Shown here one piece after another: positions 12,656 to 23,699 of a stretch of DNA of 64,000 nt (within the stretch, counting starts at the first letter, position 1; every line of letters begins with the position of its first letter). The stretch spans positions 3,954,596 to 4,018,595 of the forward strand of contig NW_006921535.1 in assembly GCF_000340215.1 (NCBI RefSeq). Reading direction: 5' to 3'. Source of the DNA: Pseudocercospora fijiensis CIRAD86. Taxonomy: Eukaryota; Ascomycota; Dothideomycetes; Mycosphaerellales; Mycosphaerellaceae. The notes beneath the pieces are model-generated. The model was not told the origin of the DNA. It searched no databases and worked only from the letters and a program-made list of their open reading frames with translations. The position numbers and the translations under genes were made by a program.

Positions 12656-12813
12656 TAAGCGGGAGATTCTTAGTGTAATTACACTCATTTAGCTGCAATT
12701 TAGTATGTTAAATTAAATGCGTTAGTTATATAACAAATAGAGCAGCAGGCAAGGCTAGCGTTCGAACTGTTCACTTAGTTCTCTGCCTTCGGGGCTTACC
12801 GGCGCTAATAACA

Positions 12814-14034
12814 TTACTCGAAATCGTCGAAATCTATGTCTAATTCTAGCTCTGTTCCTTCCTCGTTAAATACACTACTCTTAAGGCCTTCTAGGTTATC
12901 AAGATGCGGCGGCGACGTATTCTAAACGTATTCGAGCTATCGCGACTCTTCTATGTCTAAATCCATTATATTCTAAGCGGCGCTAGCAGTAGTTGCGAAG
13001 TGATCCGGATTATAAGGCAAATCGACGCTATTAACGTTATATCTAGCGTTCTTAAAGAGACCTCGCGTACGGCGATCTCTATACTTATAAAGGCACTAGA
13101 TTAGATACTTCTCAAAGCTCTCGAATAGCACCTGCTTAGAACGGTGCCTTTGGACGGTCTTCTTTAGCAGATTGAATGTCTATTCGATAGGATTCAAATC
13201 CGGTAAGTACGGAGGCAGAAACTCGAGATGATAGCCTACGTCTAGTATAGCTTCTTTGACCCTTCTTCTATAGTAAATACTAGCATTATCTATAACAAAG
13301 ATTATAGGTAGACTATCTTTAAGGCACGGCAGCACTTCGTCGACTAGCTAGGTTTAAAAGCGCTCGCTATTAATCGAACCTTAGTATACGTACGTACACG
13401 GCAAATAGCCGTATATAGTAAATGCTAGTAGGACTAACTACCTCACTTCTCGCTTAGTATATTAGTGCTAGATACAAGCTATTCCTTTAGGTAACTATCT
13501 ATACTTGCGCTAACTAGTCTTCTAATTATAGGCAGTCTCGTCGATAAACACTAATCGATCGACCGGCTACTTTGCGCACCTAATAACCTATAACGCTCGA
13601 AGTAATAGGTTCCTTTCCTTTGCCTTAATCTGCTGCCTTTTACGAGTCTAGCCCTATCTCTTCTTTAGTATTATATAGAGCATGCTCGGCTTCAAATCGA
13701 CACCCTTACTACCCTTATTAACCGGCCGAAGTCGTAGAAACTCGTCTTAAAGAGATTGGATCATTTTAAAGAAGAAGGTGTCCGGTTTATCGTATAGGAG
13801 GTTAAAAAGCTACTCTTCTTCTACTACTAGTAAAAGCCTTCTACTACCCTTCTTAGCACTATAATTAGGCAGGTATAACTCTCCAAACAGGCGCCATTTA
13901 ACCTAATAGCGATACACCGACCTCACGGTTATTGGTACTCGAGTCTAGGCAATTATCTGCTTAGGAGTATAGCCCTTAGCGAAATAGGACTTTAGAAGCT
14001 TCTATAGGCTGCTATCGATCTTAGTTGGACGCAT
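12814..14034 (-). pseudogene. Tc1-type DD34E transposase relic (DDE_3)
   Basis: The frame starts at an ATG at 14034 (MRPTKIDSS) and ends at TAA 12816-12814. An N-terminal helix-turn-helix-like region (KGYTPKQIIA, PITVRSVYR) is followed by the DDE core: VFIDETAYN near 13530-13550, VIDNASIYY near 13280-13300, and LPPYLPDLNPIE near 13205-13240. Thirty-four residues separate the second Asp from the Glu, the DD34E spacing of Tc1. An acidic tail (ELDIDFDDFE) closes the protein. Several TAG codons interrupt it where Gln or Trp is expected, so it is inactive. In life it would cut and paste the element at TA sites. Confidence 0.85.
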
Positions 14035-14204
14035 AGTGCACGTAACAACACCTCGGAAGGGTCTATACCACTGGAAAACCGTCGACACGATATCTATAAG
14101 ATGGTGGAGGATTCTATATATAAAACAGAGGACTGAAGGCCAAGAAACCACCAAAAAAGCGGTGTGGTTCCTCTCTCGGAGGTGCAGGGTTCTCCCCGCA
14201 CCTG

Positions 14205-14230
14205 ACTGACAAGCGACTTTGAATCTATAG
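14205..14230 (-). repeat. Right terminal inverted repeat of the Tc1-like element
   Basis: Reverse complement matches the left TIR over 26 bp with one RIP-type difference; TA at 14231-14232 follows. The adjacent subterminal sequence (about 14140-14204) keeps CpA/TpG dinucleotides and can fold around GGTGC...GCACC. Confidence 0.9.
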
Positions 14231-14232
14231 TA

Positions 14233-16130
14233 AGACGGGATCCTGCCGTCTTCGCGCCCGCCCCGCCCCGCCTTACCGAGCGCACCGTACCTGAAGCGAG
14301 GCCAGGCCGACACGAAAATGCGCATCAGCAGCTCCAGCACACAGCACAGCGCATACAGTGAAGGCCTTCTTTTACTTCTTTAGTCTTGTTAGCGTGGCGT
14401 GGCCGTAACGAGGATGGTTTGGTTTCACCCTCTATCACGCGTGCTGTGTTCCTGCATTGCGCGACTCGTGCTCCTTCCTCCTCGTTGCACATGTTGTACG
14501 GGCACTATTAGCATTCGCATTGTTTTGCCCTCCATCCATCTCGTGCGTCTGGATACCTGGGCCGCATGCTGCAGAAGCAAGTCCCTTAAAGCTGAACTTG
14601 CGCCCCGAGCGGCGAACCGTCTTGGGCAATGGAGTCTACTTTCCACCAAGATCGTCATCGCATTTGTTACCGTACCTAGTATGCAAAGAGGCCATCGCAG
14701 CCATTCCCGAAGTCGCGCGCAAGACCGCACTTCTACGACAATGCCCGCGCTGAGCATGCTGTGATCGCGAAAACGACCAAGCCATCACAGCCGTGGTACT
14801 GCACGTCAGATCAGCCGTTCACTGCGATTGCCTTCACAGCGTCGAAGCTACCCTCCAGCTACAGGTACCTTGTTTCATCTTGCTGCAGCTTCGAGGCCAT
14901 AGCACGTCATGAAACTTATTAGCTACATGTATCGGCTGCAGACGCCACGCATTCCGATGCAGACGATAGAGCTGTGCATCTTTACTGTAGCCGTGCTTCG
15001 TGAGCGCCCTCTTATCGCACCACGAGAGCGGCGCATGCACTCGACAAGTAAATTTTCAGCTCCATCAGCCATGGCTTGAGTGTGCGGACCGGGATGTATA
15101 CAGCTTCACCGGCCTACCGTCGAAAGGAGCCTCGATTGGAAATTTGAGCATAGTATGCGCATCCAGCTTACCGAGACGTGTTTTCGGTGTATCTAGACTG
15201 ATCTCACCTGCCGTAGACCACTTCACCGATCGATCCATCGCCCTCCACGCGACGCGAATCGCACTGGCTCACCTCTTCACGCTTCTCTCTGCCTCGGCGA
15301 ATGCGCTCTCGATCTCGTCAGCCAGGAACAGCAGCAATGGCGGGAGGCACGCGCGAATCCCGAACCAGCCTGCTGACAAAAAGTCATGGGAGAACATGCC
15401 TGAGTTCATGAATAAAGATGATCTAATTACGCTAATACATATACGAATGTCTGAAGGCTCCAGAACGTTGCGCAAGAAGTTGCTCTTCAAACGTACTAGA
15501 GAAAATGGTTTTCAGCTATGGCACGAGCGGATTGAAGCGCCTGTATCTCAGAATGCCAGCAAACACTGCAGGGACCTCAGGGAGCTATGTGGACAGAAAG
15601 TACCCACTGCCTTTGGCCATGTGAACAACAACACCGAAAGACCCAAAGCTTTACGAAAACTTAGAGAGCCGTTGAAGCCGCCTCGTCGACAAGGTGTTGA
15701 CTTGCATGAGTCCCTGTCCACCTTTCCAACATGTCTCTTTACCGCATCCATCCTCTAGGTCCATGCTCCTCTGGTCTACTCTTTCCACTTCATCGCGATT
15801 TAATCTTGTCTAAAAGTCTTGGGTCTTTCCGGTCGCAAACTTGAGTGATCGCTGGTCAACGCATCAAGGAGGATAGTGCAATGGATCGTCTTTCCACCTC
15901 AGCGGCGGCTTATGAGGAGGCCAGCCTGGCAGCATGCAATGCAATATGCGAAATGCTCGCACATCAGAGCTGATTATTTGGAGCGCCACGAAATCCTTGT
16001 GAGCTTAGCTTGCGAATGCATGGGTGAGGAAGCACACATGTTGACGGTGGTCTGCCTCCATCTCAGGCTATTTTCGCTTTGTGCTCGTGACTTCCTTCAT
16101 GTTCTACGTGCACCGGATCTCGGGTCTTCT
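14233..16130. other. Non-RIPed spacer between two transposon blocks
   Basis: Dinucleotide composition returns to that of the host (normal CpA/TpG). The longest open frame is 15000-15758 on plus (252 codons), but it shows no domain I recognise, no clear codon bias and no homologue-like motif, so I do not call it a gene. The first part (14233-14400) may contain the displaced distal promoter of the patatin gene. Confidence 0.45.
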
Positions 16131-17172
16131 TAATATAGTATAGTGTGGAAGGAAGAGCGAGCCTTAGCGAAGCGCCTGAAGACAAACTGCACTAATCGGG
16201 CGATTCCTTGCTTGCAACACCTCCTTATAGACTATATATAGATTTACAACTCAACATACAGTATAGATAGGGCTTGGCATATATAGAGGGGGTTCTGTAG
16301 CATAGGAAGGCGCAACACATTGTAGATATTTTGAAATTAGCATCGTAAAAGTAAGATCTATAGTCTATTCTAACTATACGGACAGTTTCGGCTTCCCGTT
16401 TGTTCTACGAACACCTATGTCGCGATAGACAACAACTATCTTCTAGAACACTCTATCTATACGAGGAACCTTAGAAAGCAATGCTCTAATACCTCTAAGT
16501 GTCGCTTTGCCCGTATTTGCTATTATTCACTTATACTCGCTGCCTATCGGTGCCTACCCTTAAAACAGCTATCTCGCTAACTTATCCGTACCTCGATACC
16601 TATACGCATACCTAGCAACCTAAAACTTCTTAGACACCTTTAAGACACATCCGCGATCGTATTTAACGTTATGCGCTACCGGAAACCCTAGTATTTAGTG
16701 CCTCTATATCGCATCTAGCGTATTAGCTGTCCTATATACTACCGCGATACCGATACTCGAGCGCTGAGACCTACTATTCTAAACAGTACAGACACCCGCT
16801 CCGTAGTCTTTACTGCTTCTTAAAGTCGTATACGCTACTACTTAACAGACTCCGACTGTTAAATCTAACACTCGACACTCGATACCTACTCTTCCGATAT
16901 CTTCTATATCTACTACGATAACGCTTCTACTAACACTTCCGCTAAAACTTCCGCTAACACTTCCTACAGCATATAATAGGCGACCGCAATGCCTAACGCG
17001 CTCTCTAACCTATCTACGCGCGATCGCGATAAGGCTAAGAAGGGCAGACTTAATGTCGGCGATGCTAGCGCTAGCGCTAGCGCCGGCGCTAGTAATCGGC
17101 GTAGGAAGGAAGGTAATCTAGACGAGGCTAATACCTAGTCGACTAGCAATTAATCGTATAGAACCTTAATAG

Positions 17173-20013
17173 ACTGTCGAGCGTAAGCTAGAGATGCCTA
17201 CTAATCTAGACGAGGCTAATAAGGCTAGCTAGATAGCCTACTTCGAGGAGCGCTATATTAATATAGACGAGTATAGCCTCGAGGAAGTATAGCTGCTTAT
17301 ATAGAATGCTAGTAGCAATTAATAGGCGATGCTATTCTATCGTCGCATTATCGAGCATAGTCTGCGGCGTATACTAAAGCTAATACATCCTTATCGCGAG
17401 CTATTACTAGAACCGACTAAGATACAGCTCGACTGCGTCTATACTATTATCTTCGGGAGATAGGATGTGTTGCTTTTAGCTCGTACTAGCGCTAGCAAAA
17501 CGATCATTTTCTAGGCCTATACTATGCTTACTAGTTTCGTTATATTGCAAATCGTACTACTTATATGCATCGCTAATAAGCAGAGCGAGGATATAGTAGC
17601 CGCTATCCGCTAGTTAGATAAGGAAGAACAAGATCTAATTAAGGTCTGTATTATTACTGCCTAAACAAAGGAGAAGGATCTATCTATGTTTACTAATATT
17701 AAAGAAGGCCGATACTAGCATATTATCTATAGTCCCGAGCAAGCAATAAGCACTAAATTCTAGGAAGTCCTACGTACTATCTCGGATCGTCTTAGCCTCT
17801 AGGTATAGGACGAGGCGTATATACATCTAAAGTAGAAGGATTTCCGGCTAGATTATAGCGTGCTTTACCTCCTTCGCTAGCTTATAATATAGGATACGAC
17901 TATTCTCGCCTGCTCTACGACATTAACGAAGGAAACCAAGAAGTATCTGCTTTAGCACGGCCTCCGTCTACAAGGCGATAGCGCATTCGAAACCTAGGTT
18001 ATCTAGAGCACTATCGATCGTCCAGATACTAAGTACATCTTGCAAACGATACCTTAGGGCTAGATAATAGGGTTCGACTACCTATACTTCGTACTTAAGC
18101 ATGTAGTAGACGCCGATAGCTTAGCGGTACTACAGAATATCTAGAAGACTATTATCTTTATCGATAGTCGTAAGTAGATCGACAAGGCTCGCGTTACGAT
18201 ATGCTAGTAGCTTATACTCTTAACTAGTAATATTAATAAGGACTCGCCGGCTAAGCAGCATTCTCGGAAGTATACCTAGGATAGAGAGCCGGTAGTACCT
18301 AGTAGCTATAGGACTATCTATATGCTCGGCGTTGTCTCTTTTTATACTACGCATATCGCCGACATTAATAAGAATAAGCGGTATAAGGAATTCAAGAAGC
18401 CTAAGTCTCAAATCCGTATCCTGTTCGGCACTCTAGCGACTTCTACTAGCGTTAACGTACTAGATGTCGGCTTAGTAATCTAGATTAAGCTTCTAATTAC
18501 TAAGGATGTCGACGATCTAATATAGAAGTTTAGTCGTACGGCTCGCATTCCTAGCATAGAGGCATTAGTAGTTATGTTCGCACTATATTAGTTGAATGAT
18601 ATAGAGAAGCGTATACTATACGGTTCTAACTACCGCTCGATAGTTCTACGAGACCCGATAGTAGCTAGCGCTAGTGTCGCTAGTGTCGCTAGTGCTAGGC
18701 TATACTAAGTATAGGATTATGTTCTAGTACGACTATCTAATCTGCGATATACTACTATTCCTAGTAAGGAATTCGACGTCGATGAGTCTATCTTCGATGC
18801 GTATAGCTAGGATAGAGACGAGGAAGACGAGGATGCTATTATAACCGATCTACTAGCAGTGTCTATGCCGCCTCGTCCTGTTCGAACTACTAGCCACCCC
18901 TTTTATAATACTATCGTAACAGCAATCGCCGAGAACGCGACTAAGAAGTCCTAGTCTACTAAAGAGATAGGCTAGCGTAACAACATACTAGATATCTAGT
19001 TATAGTTATAGAATACGCGCTACTACCCGAACCTAGAATATCGCCGCTGCTTTCGTAATATAATCTTAGAGATATATAGCGAACACGAGTGTACGTATAG
19101 TGTTGACAAGGTCGTAGTAGGCACTGCCGATTGCTATAGTATGTATAATCTAGACCTGCTAGATCGACTAGTCTAGGAGGGCTATACTGCTCTAGTAGTT
19201 CTAAAGCTACTAACGGCTCCTAATGTTGGATCAACCTAGCACTATACTCTCCTGTTCCTCGAGAGCTTCGTATCTAATATCGTAGAACAGATCTTTCTAG
19301 ACTAGTACGATAATCGCCTCTTCGGGGTTATCCTATCGACCTTCTTAGTACCCGAGCCTATTCTATAGGATCTATATAATGTCTTTAGTGCTAAGTACGG
19401 CCGGACCGAGAATGCATTTCGAACCTATGCCTCTAGTAAGGACTACGATACCCTAATTGAAGAGGCGGATATCTAGGAGCGGGCTATAGAGTTCTATACC
19501 TAGTATTAAGCGGAGGCTGATAACCTTCGAGAGATCTAGATAGAAGAAGACCTCCTACTAGAGCTAAATCGCATTATCTTTAGCGTATTTGCTAAGTATA
19601 ATGTATTCGTTAGAAACAGAGATGCCGAGAAGAAGAAGAAGGCCGAAGAAGCTACTACTACTGCTGCTACCGCCGCCGTAACTCGGACAAGCTAACCTAT
19701 CGCTAATCGGCCTACTAACTAATAATAGCGCCGTAAGCAGCTATAGAAGAATACACAGAACTCTGCCCGCTCTGCTATCGAGGCTCGTAAGAGGATAGCA
19801 GTAAGGAACACTAGAGGCATATAGGATCCAGATTATAAGGAAACCGCGCGTCGCTAAGTAGCAGGAGGCAGCTAAGTAGGGGATAGTAATAGTAGATCAA
19901 GCCGTCGGTTAGGCCGTAGCCGTACACTATCGGCTCGAGAGAGAGAGCGTAGGCGTAAGGCTAGCTAGTAGGAAGGTAACGATATAGAAGACTTGCTAAT
20001 GTTTAGTGTATAA
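17173..20013 (+). pseudogene. RecQ-like superfamily-2 helicase relic, RIP-inactivated
   Basis: A single frame holds from about 17173 to a TAA at 20011-20013 (about 940 codons), checked at 17194, 17485, 17809 and 19981, with only RIP-type stops inside. Motif I reads LLLARTSASKT. Undoing TpG to TpA in ACTAGCGCTAGC gives TGAGKT, a Walker A. Motif II reads DEAY; undoing CAT to TAT gives DEAH. A C-terminal helicase lobe follows (KTIIFIDSRKQ, then FSRTAR in the motif VI position). The C-terminal 250 codons are basic and low in complexity. An upstream ATG at 16989 opens a different frame (MPNALSNLSTRDRD), so the true start is uncertain. The fold is clear; assignment to the RecQ branch is by overall layout. 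It resembles the helicases of large fungal mobile or subtelomeric elements. Confidence 0.7.
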
Positions 20014-20054
20014 TATTCTACGAGAGCATGCCTAGTTGAGCTGCTTCTACGAGA

Positions 20055-20215
20055 GCTAGCGCTAGAATTAGCCGCTAGAATTGGCACTGGAATTAGCGCT
20101 AGAATTAGCACTAGAGCAATTAGCGGTAAAATAGCACTAGAATTAGCACTGGAATTAGTACTGGAATTAGTACTGGAATTGGCACTAGAATTGGCGCTAG
20201 AATTGGTATTTAATA
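20055..20215 (+). repeat. 12-bp minisatellite (GCACTRGAATTR)
   Basis: About a dozen degenerate copies of a 12-bp unit such as GCACTAGAATTG or GCGCTAGAATTA run head to tail just 3' of the helicase relic. A further two copies recur near 20605-20635. Confidence 0.75.
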
Positions 20216-20274
20216 AGGCTTCTATTATGTCCTTATAAGCTCGCTGAGTCCTTGTCCTATCCCCGGAAAAGTGA

Positions 20275-20620
20275 GCCGTAATACTACGCTCGATCGCGTT
20301 GCTTCTACGAGAGCTAGTTGAGTTGCTTCTACGAGAGCTAGCGTATAATACTCCTACGAGAGCCGGCGTGTAATATAGGATGCCTAGTTGAGTTGCTTCT
20401 ACGAGAGCCGGTATATAATATAGGATGCCTAGTTTAGCTACTTCTACGAGAGCTAGCCTAGTTTAGCTGCTTCTGCGAGAGCTAGCCTAGTTTAGCTGCT
20501 TCTACGAGAGCTAGCCTAGCGTATAATATAGGATGCCTAGTTGAGTTGCTTCTGCGAGAGCCGGTATATAATATAGGATGCCTAGTTGAGCTACTTCTGC
20601 GAGAGCTAGCGCTAGAATTG
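20275..20620 (+). repeat. Compound minisatellite built on GCTTCTACGAGAGC
   Basis: Eight or so units share GCTTCTACGAGAGCYRG, joined by CCTAGTTGAGTT or TATAATATAGGATGCC linkers. Unit lengths vary through presence or absence of the linker, giving a higher-order pattern. Confidence 0.7.
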
Positions 20621-20654
20621 GCGCTAGAATTGGCATTTAATAAGGTCCTTCCTC

Positions 20655-20815
20655 ACTACCCTTCTATTATGTCCTTGTAAGCTCGCTAAGCAGGCTCTTC
20701 TATTATGTCCTCGTAAGCTCGCTAAGTAGGCTCTTCTATTATGTCCTCGTAAGCTCGCTAAGCAGGCTCTTCTATCGTGTCCTTATAAGCTCGCTAAGCA
20801 GGCTTTTCTATTGTG
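20655..20815 (+). repeat. 36-bp tandem repeat, about four copies
   Basis: The unit contains TTCTATTATGTCC and GTAAGCTCGCTAAGCAGG. Copies differ mainly by C/T or G/A changes of RIP type. One further copy of the second half lies at about 20225-20250. Confidence 0.8.
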
Positions 20816-22039
20816 TTCTTTACGACGAGGGTTTGTAGATAGTCGTAGGTATCGATAGTCGTATATATCGATAGTATATAAGAGCTAGGCGAGAAGCGTA
20901 AATTCGAGGAAGCGATAAGGATACCGAGTCCCGCTAAGACCCCGGATTTAGTATAGCAGAGCGCTTAATTAGTAGGATTAAACGTTATAGCTGCTTCCTT
21001 CCGCGTATTTACAATACCGACTTTACGACTTTTACGACTTTTATAACAGCATATTACTAATGTAGCGAGATACGCCGATTGCGCGCATTTCTAGCAAATA
21101 GCGCTAACAAAAGTGTCTAACACGATAACGACGGCCGCCTTAGGCACTAAGAACCGCCTCCGAAACCCGAGAAGTTACTAATACTAGCGAGAAGTTACTA
21201 GCGAGACTAGCGAGACTAGCACTATACTTATTGCACCGCAGCTATTAGCACTACAATATATACGGCAAGGATAGATACGTAGGGCGATAACATGCATCGA
21301 GCGTAAGCACTCTTCGAGAAGCTACGATAGCCCTCTTACGTTAACGCCCTCTATTGCTTAGACTCTCCCTAGAACGATCATTCCGATAACTAGTTACTAT
21401 ATAAGGCAGAGAAAACGAATAGTAGCGTCCGGGGATCTAATCAACTAGCGGCACTAAGCGGCTATAGAAGCATACACTCCGAAGCATACTAGCATTACAT
21501 ATAGCCTATATACTACGCGCAATACGCAACAATTAACGCATTCTATTACCAACTATAGCACGCATAGCCGAAGACAAGGTATATAGGACGGGACTTATTA
21601 AGCGAAACAACAATAGCTTATTCGCTAAAGCGATACTTATTAGTACCTAGATAATAATAGAGTGTAACCGCGCCCTTAGTATTAGAGACACCGTAGAAAA
21701 GGGTTGTCGAGCGCGTTACAGTCGTATAGCAATGTTAATGCGCTTGCTAGAAGAGGAGGCGTACTATAGTCGGATAACAGTCTTAATACGCTTTCGATCG
21801 GTTCGGTTCGGTGCGCACTATAGTCGAATAGCAGTTTTAATACGCAAAGGGCTATAGTCGTATAGTAGTGCTGCAGTCGTATAGCAGTAAAGACTAAGAC
21901 TAAGCGCCTTCGGGCTTAAGTATACTAGAGGCCCTTACGCAATAAGGTCATTATAACTAACAGTCCTAACGAAGGCGTTACGCCGACTTAACTAGATGCG
22001 CGTATGTTATCCTATAAAGAATCCGAACGTAGGAAGCCT

Positions 22040-22270
22040 ATAGCCGCTACTTAAGGTGTACCTTACTAAAGAGTTTTTACCGAGTTAGACCTATAGCAAT
22101 GCTACGAACCTATTAACCTACTCTATCTATTAACCTACTTAGTCTATTAACCTACTTAGTAGGAGAGTCGCTATCGAGCCGCTACTTAAGGTATACCTTA
22201 CTAAAGAGTTTTTACTAAGTTAGACCGTTAGCCGCATTATAGGTGTACCTTACTAAAGAGTTTTTACCTC
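22040..22270 (+). repeat. Three dispersed copies of a ~50-bp motif with ACTAAAGAGTTTTTAC
   Basis: Copies near 22050, 22190 and 22225 share GGTRTACCTTACTAAAGAG and then TTTTTAC. The first two also share the flanks CCGCTACTTAAG and GTTAGAC. They are separated by a short CTATTAACCTACT repeat. Confidence 0.7.
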
Positions 22271-22924
22271 CGCTAATCTACCCGAGACCCGCAGTTTGTT
22301 ACACTAAGACAAGACTGCGATATTCCAATAAAAACTATACTCTTTCGGTTAAATGCATAGTCGACGCCCGCTAAAGCTATAGAAAACAACCCACTCGCTA
22401 GGAGAGTCGCCTTCGCAACGTCTTGCTCGGCAAAGCCTATCGGAGACCTTAAAAGAAGGACTAAACAAACTCTACCGATCGAGGAACCTCAACTATTAGA
22501 TAAGCGGCTCTATCGGTAGCAAGCCGCAGAACTAGCAAGGAATAGTATTAATCGCTACAGAGCTACCTATATACGATAAAGAGGTATCGACACTGTTGCT
22601 AAGAAGCCGACAGCTAGTGTGTTGCTAGGGGTATTAGTATGTTAGTATATATAGAAGAAGAAGAAGAAGAAGTTAAACTAGGAAGCGTAGGTCTATATTA
22701 GCGTATCGCAGGTGAGGTTTGCCTCTACTAATAGGATTGCGCTATTCAGCTATAATAGCAAGGCAACAATAACGGCTATACATTATCGCACTTTCAACGT
22801 AACGCAATAGCCGCCGACTACTAGTCGAATGCCTAAGGCTAGAATTGCTACTAGTTCTCGAAATTACCGGAGGCCTCCTTTAGCATTAGGCGCTCTGAAT
22901 TCATATAGGAACTAAGTCTAAAGG

Positions 22925-23560
22925 CACGTACTCTAGTCTACCGCTACTACTTCGCTACTAGGCGCGCACTCTAGTCTACCGCTACTCCTTCGCTACTAGG
23001 CACGCACTCTAGTCTACGGAGCTATTAGCTATTAAGCTATCCTTGTACGCCTAGCCTAGCTAGCTATCAAGCCATCATCGTACGCCTAGCTAAACCCTTC
23101 GTAGCTAGCTATCAAGCTATTATCGTACGCATAGCCTAGCTAGCTATCAAGCTATTATCGTACGCCTAGCCAAACCCTTCGTAGCTAGCTATTAAGCAAT
23201 TATCGTACGCCTAGCCTAGCTAGCTATTAAACCATTATCGTACGTATAGCCTAGCCAGCTATTAAACTATTATCGTACGTATAGCCTAGCTAGCTATTAA
23301 GCTATCATCGTACGCCTAGCCTAGCTAGCTATTAAGCTATTATCGTACGCCTAGCTAAACCCTTCGACTTTACAAGCACCCCCGACGAGGCACGCACTCT
23401 AGTCTACCGCTACTACTTCGCCGCTAGGCACGCACTCTAGTCTACGGAGCTATTAGCTATTAAGCCATCATCGTACGCCTAGCTAAACCCTTCGACTTTA
23501 TAAACACTCCTAACGAAGCACGCACTCTAGTCTACCGCTACTACTTCGCCGCTAACTACC
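22925..23560 (+). repeat. 35-bp tandem array flanked by CGCACTCTAGTCTAC repeats
   Basis: About nine copies of a unit containing TAGCTAGCTATTAAGC and TATTATCGTACGCCTAG lie between 23020 and 23350. They are bracketed on both sides by blocks carrying CACGCACTCTAGTCTAC and CGCTACTACTTCGC (left 22925-23010, right 23385-23555). The array is internally rich in AGCTAGCT palindromes. Confidence 0.8.
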
Positions 23561-23699
23561 TAGTTAACGGGGCTATCGTTGTCGACGGTAAGCGTACTTA
23601 GAAGATGAAGCTAGTACCTAAGAGATAAAGCTAGTAAGGAAGGCCTAAATAGTAGATATAGCAGGTTAGATTACTATAAACGAATACAAAAGCTAGATT

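Larger units (their letters stand above)
10670..14230 (-). mobile_element. Tc1-like DNA transposon (3.56 kb, RIPed) with an accessory ORF
   Basis: Terminal inverted repeats start CTATGGATTCAAAG (left) and CTATAGATTCAAAG (right, reverse complement). They match over 26 bp with one RIP-type mismatch, and TA flanks both ends (10668-10669 and 14231-14232). Inside are two convergent relic reading frames: an unknown one on plus (10856-12655) and a DD34E transposase on minus (14034-12814). Both are in register but peppered with TAG/TAA stops of RIP type. Tc1-like elements usually have one gene and are 1.3-2.4 kb long, so the size and second ORF are unusual. The element sits just upstream of the patatin gene. 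Confidence 0.85.

Noticed and set aside
15000..15758. 252-codon open frame in the spacer between transposons
   Set aside because: No recognisable motif, no splice support and unconvincing codon use; probably chance.
22925..23560. CRISPR-like look of regularly spaced repeats
   Set aside because: Eukaryotic context, no constant repeat/unique spacer pattern; the units are head-to-tail minisatellite copies.
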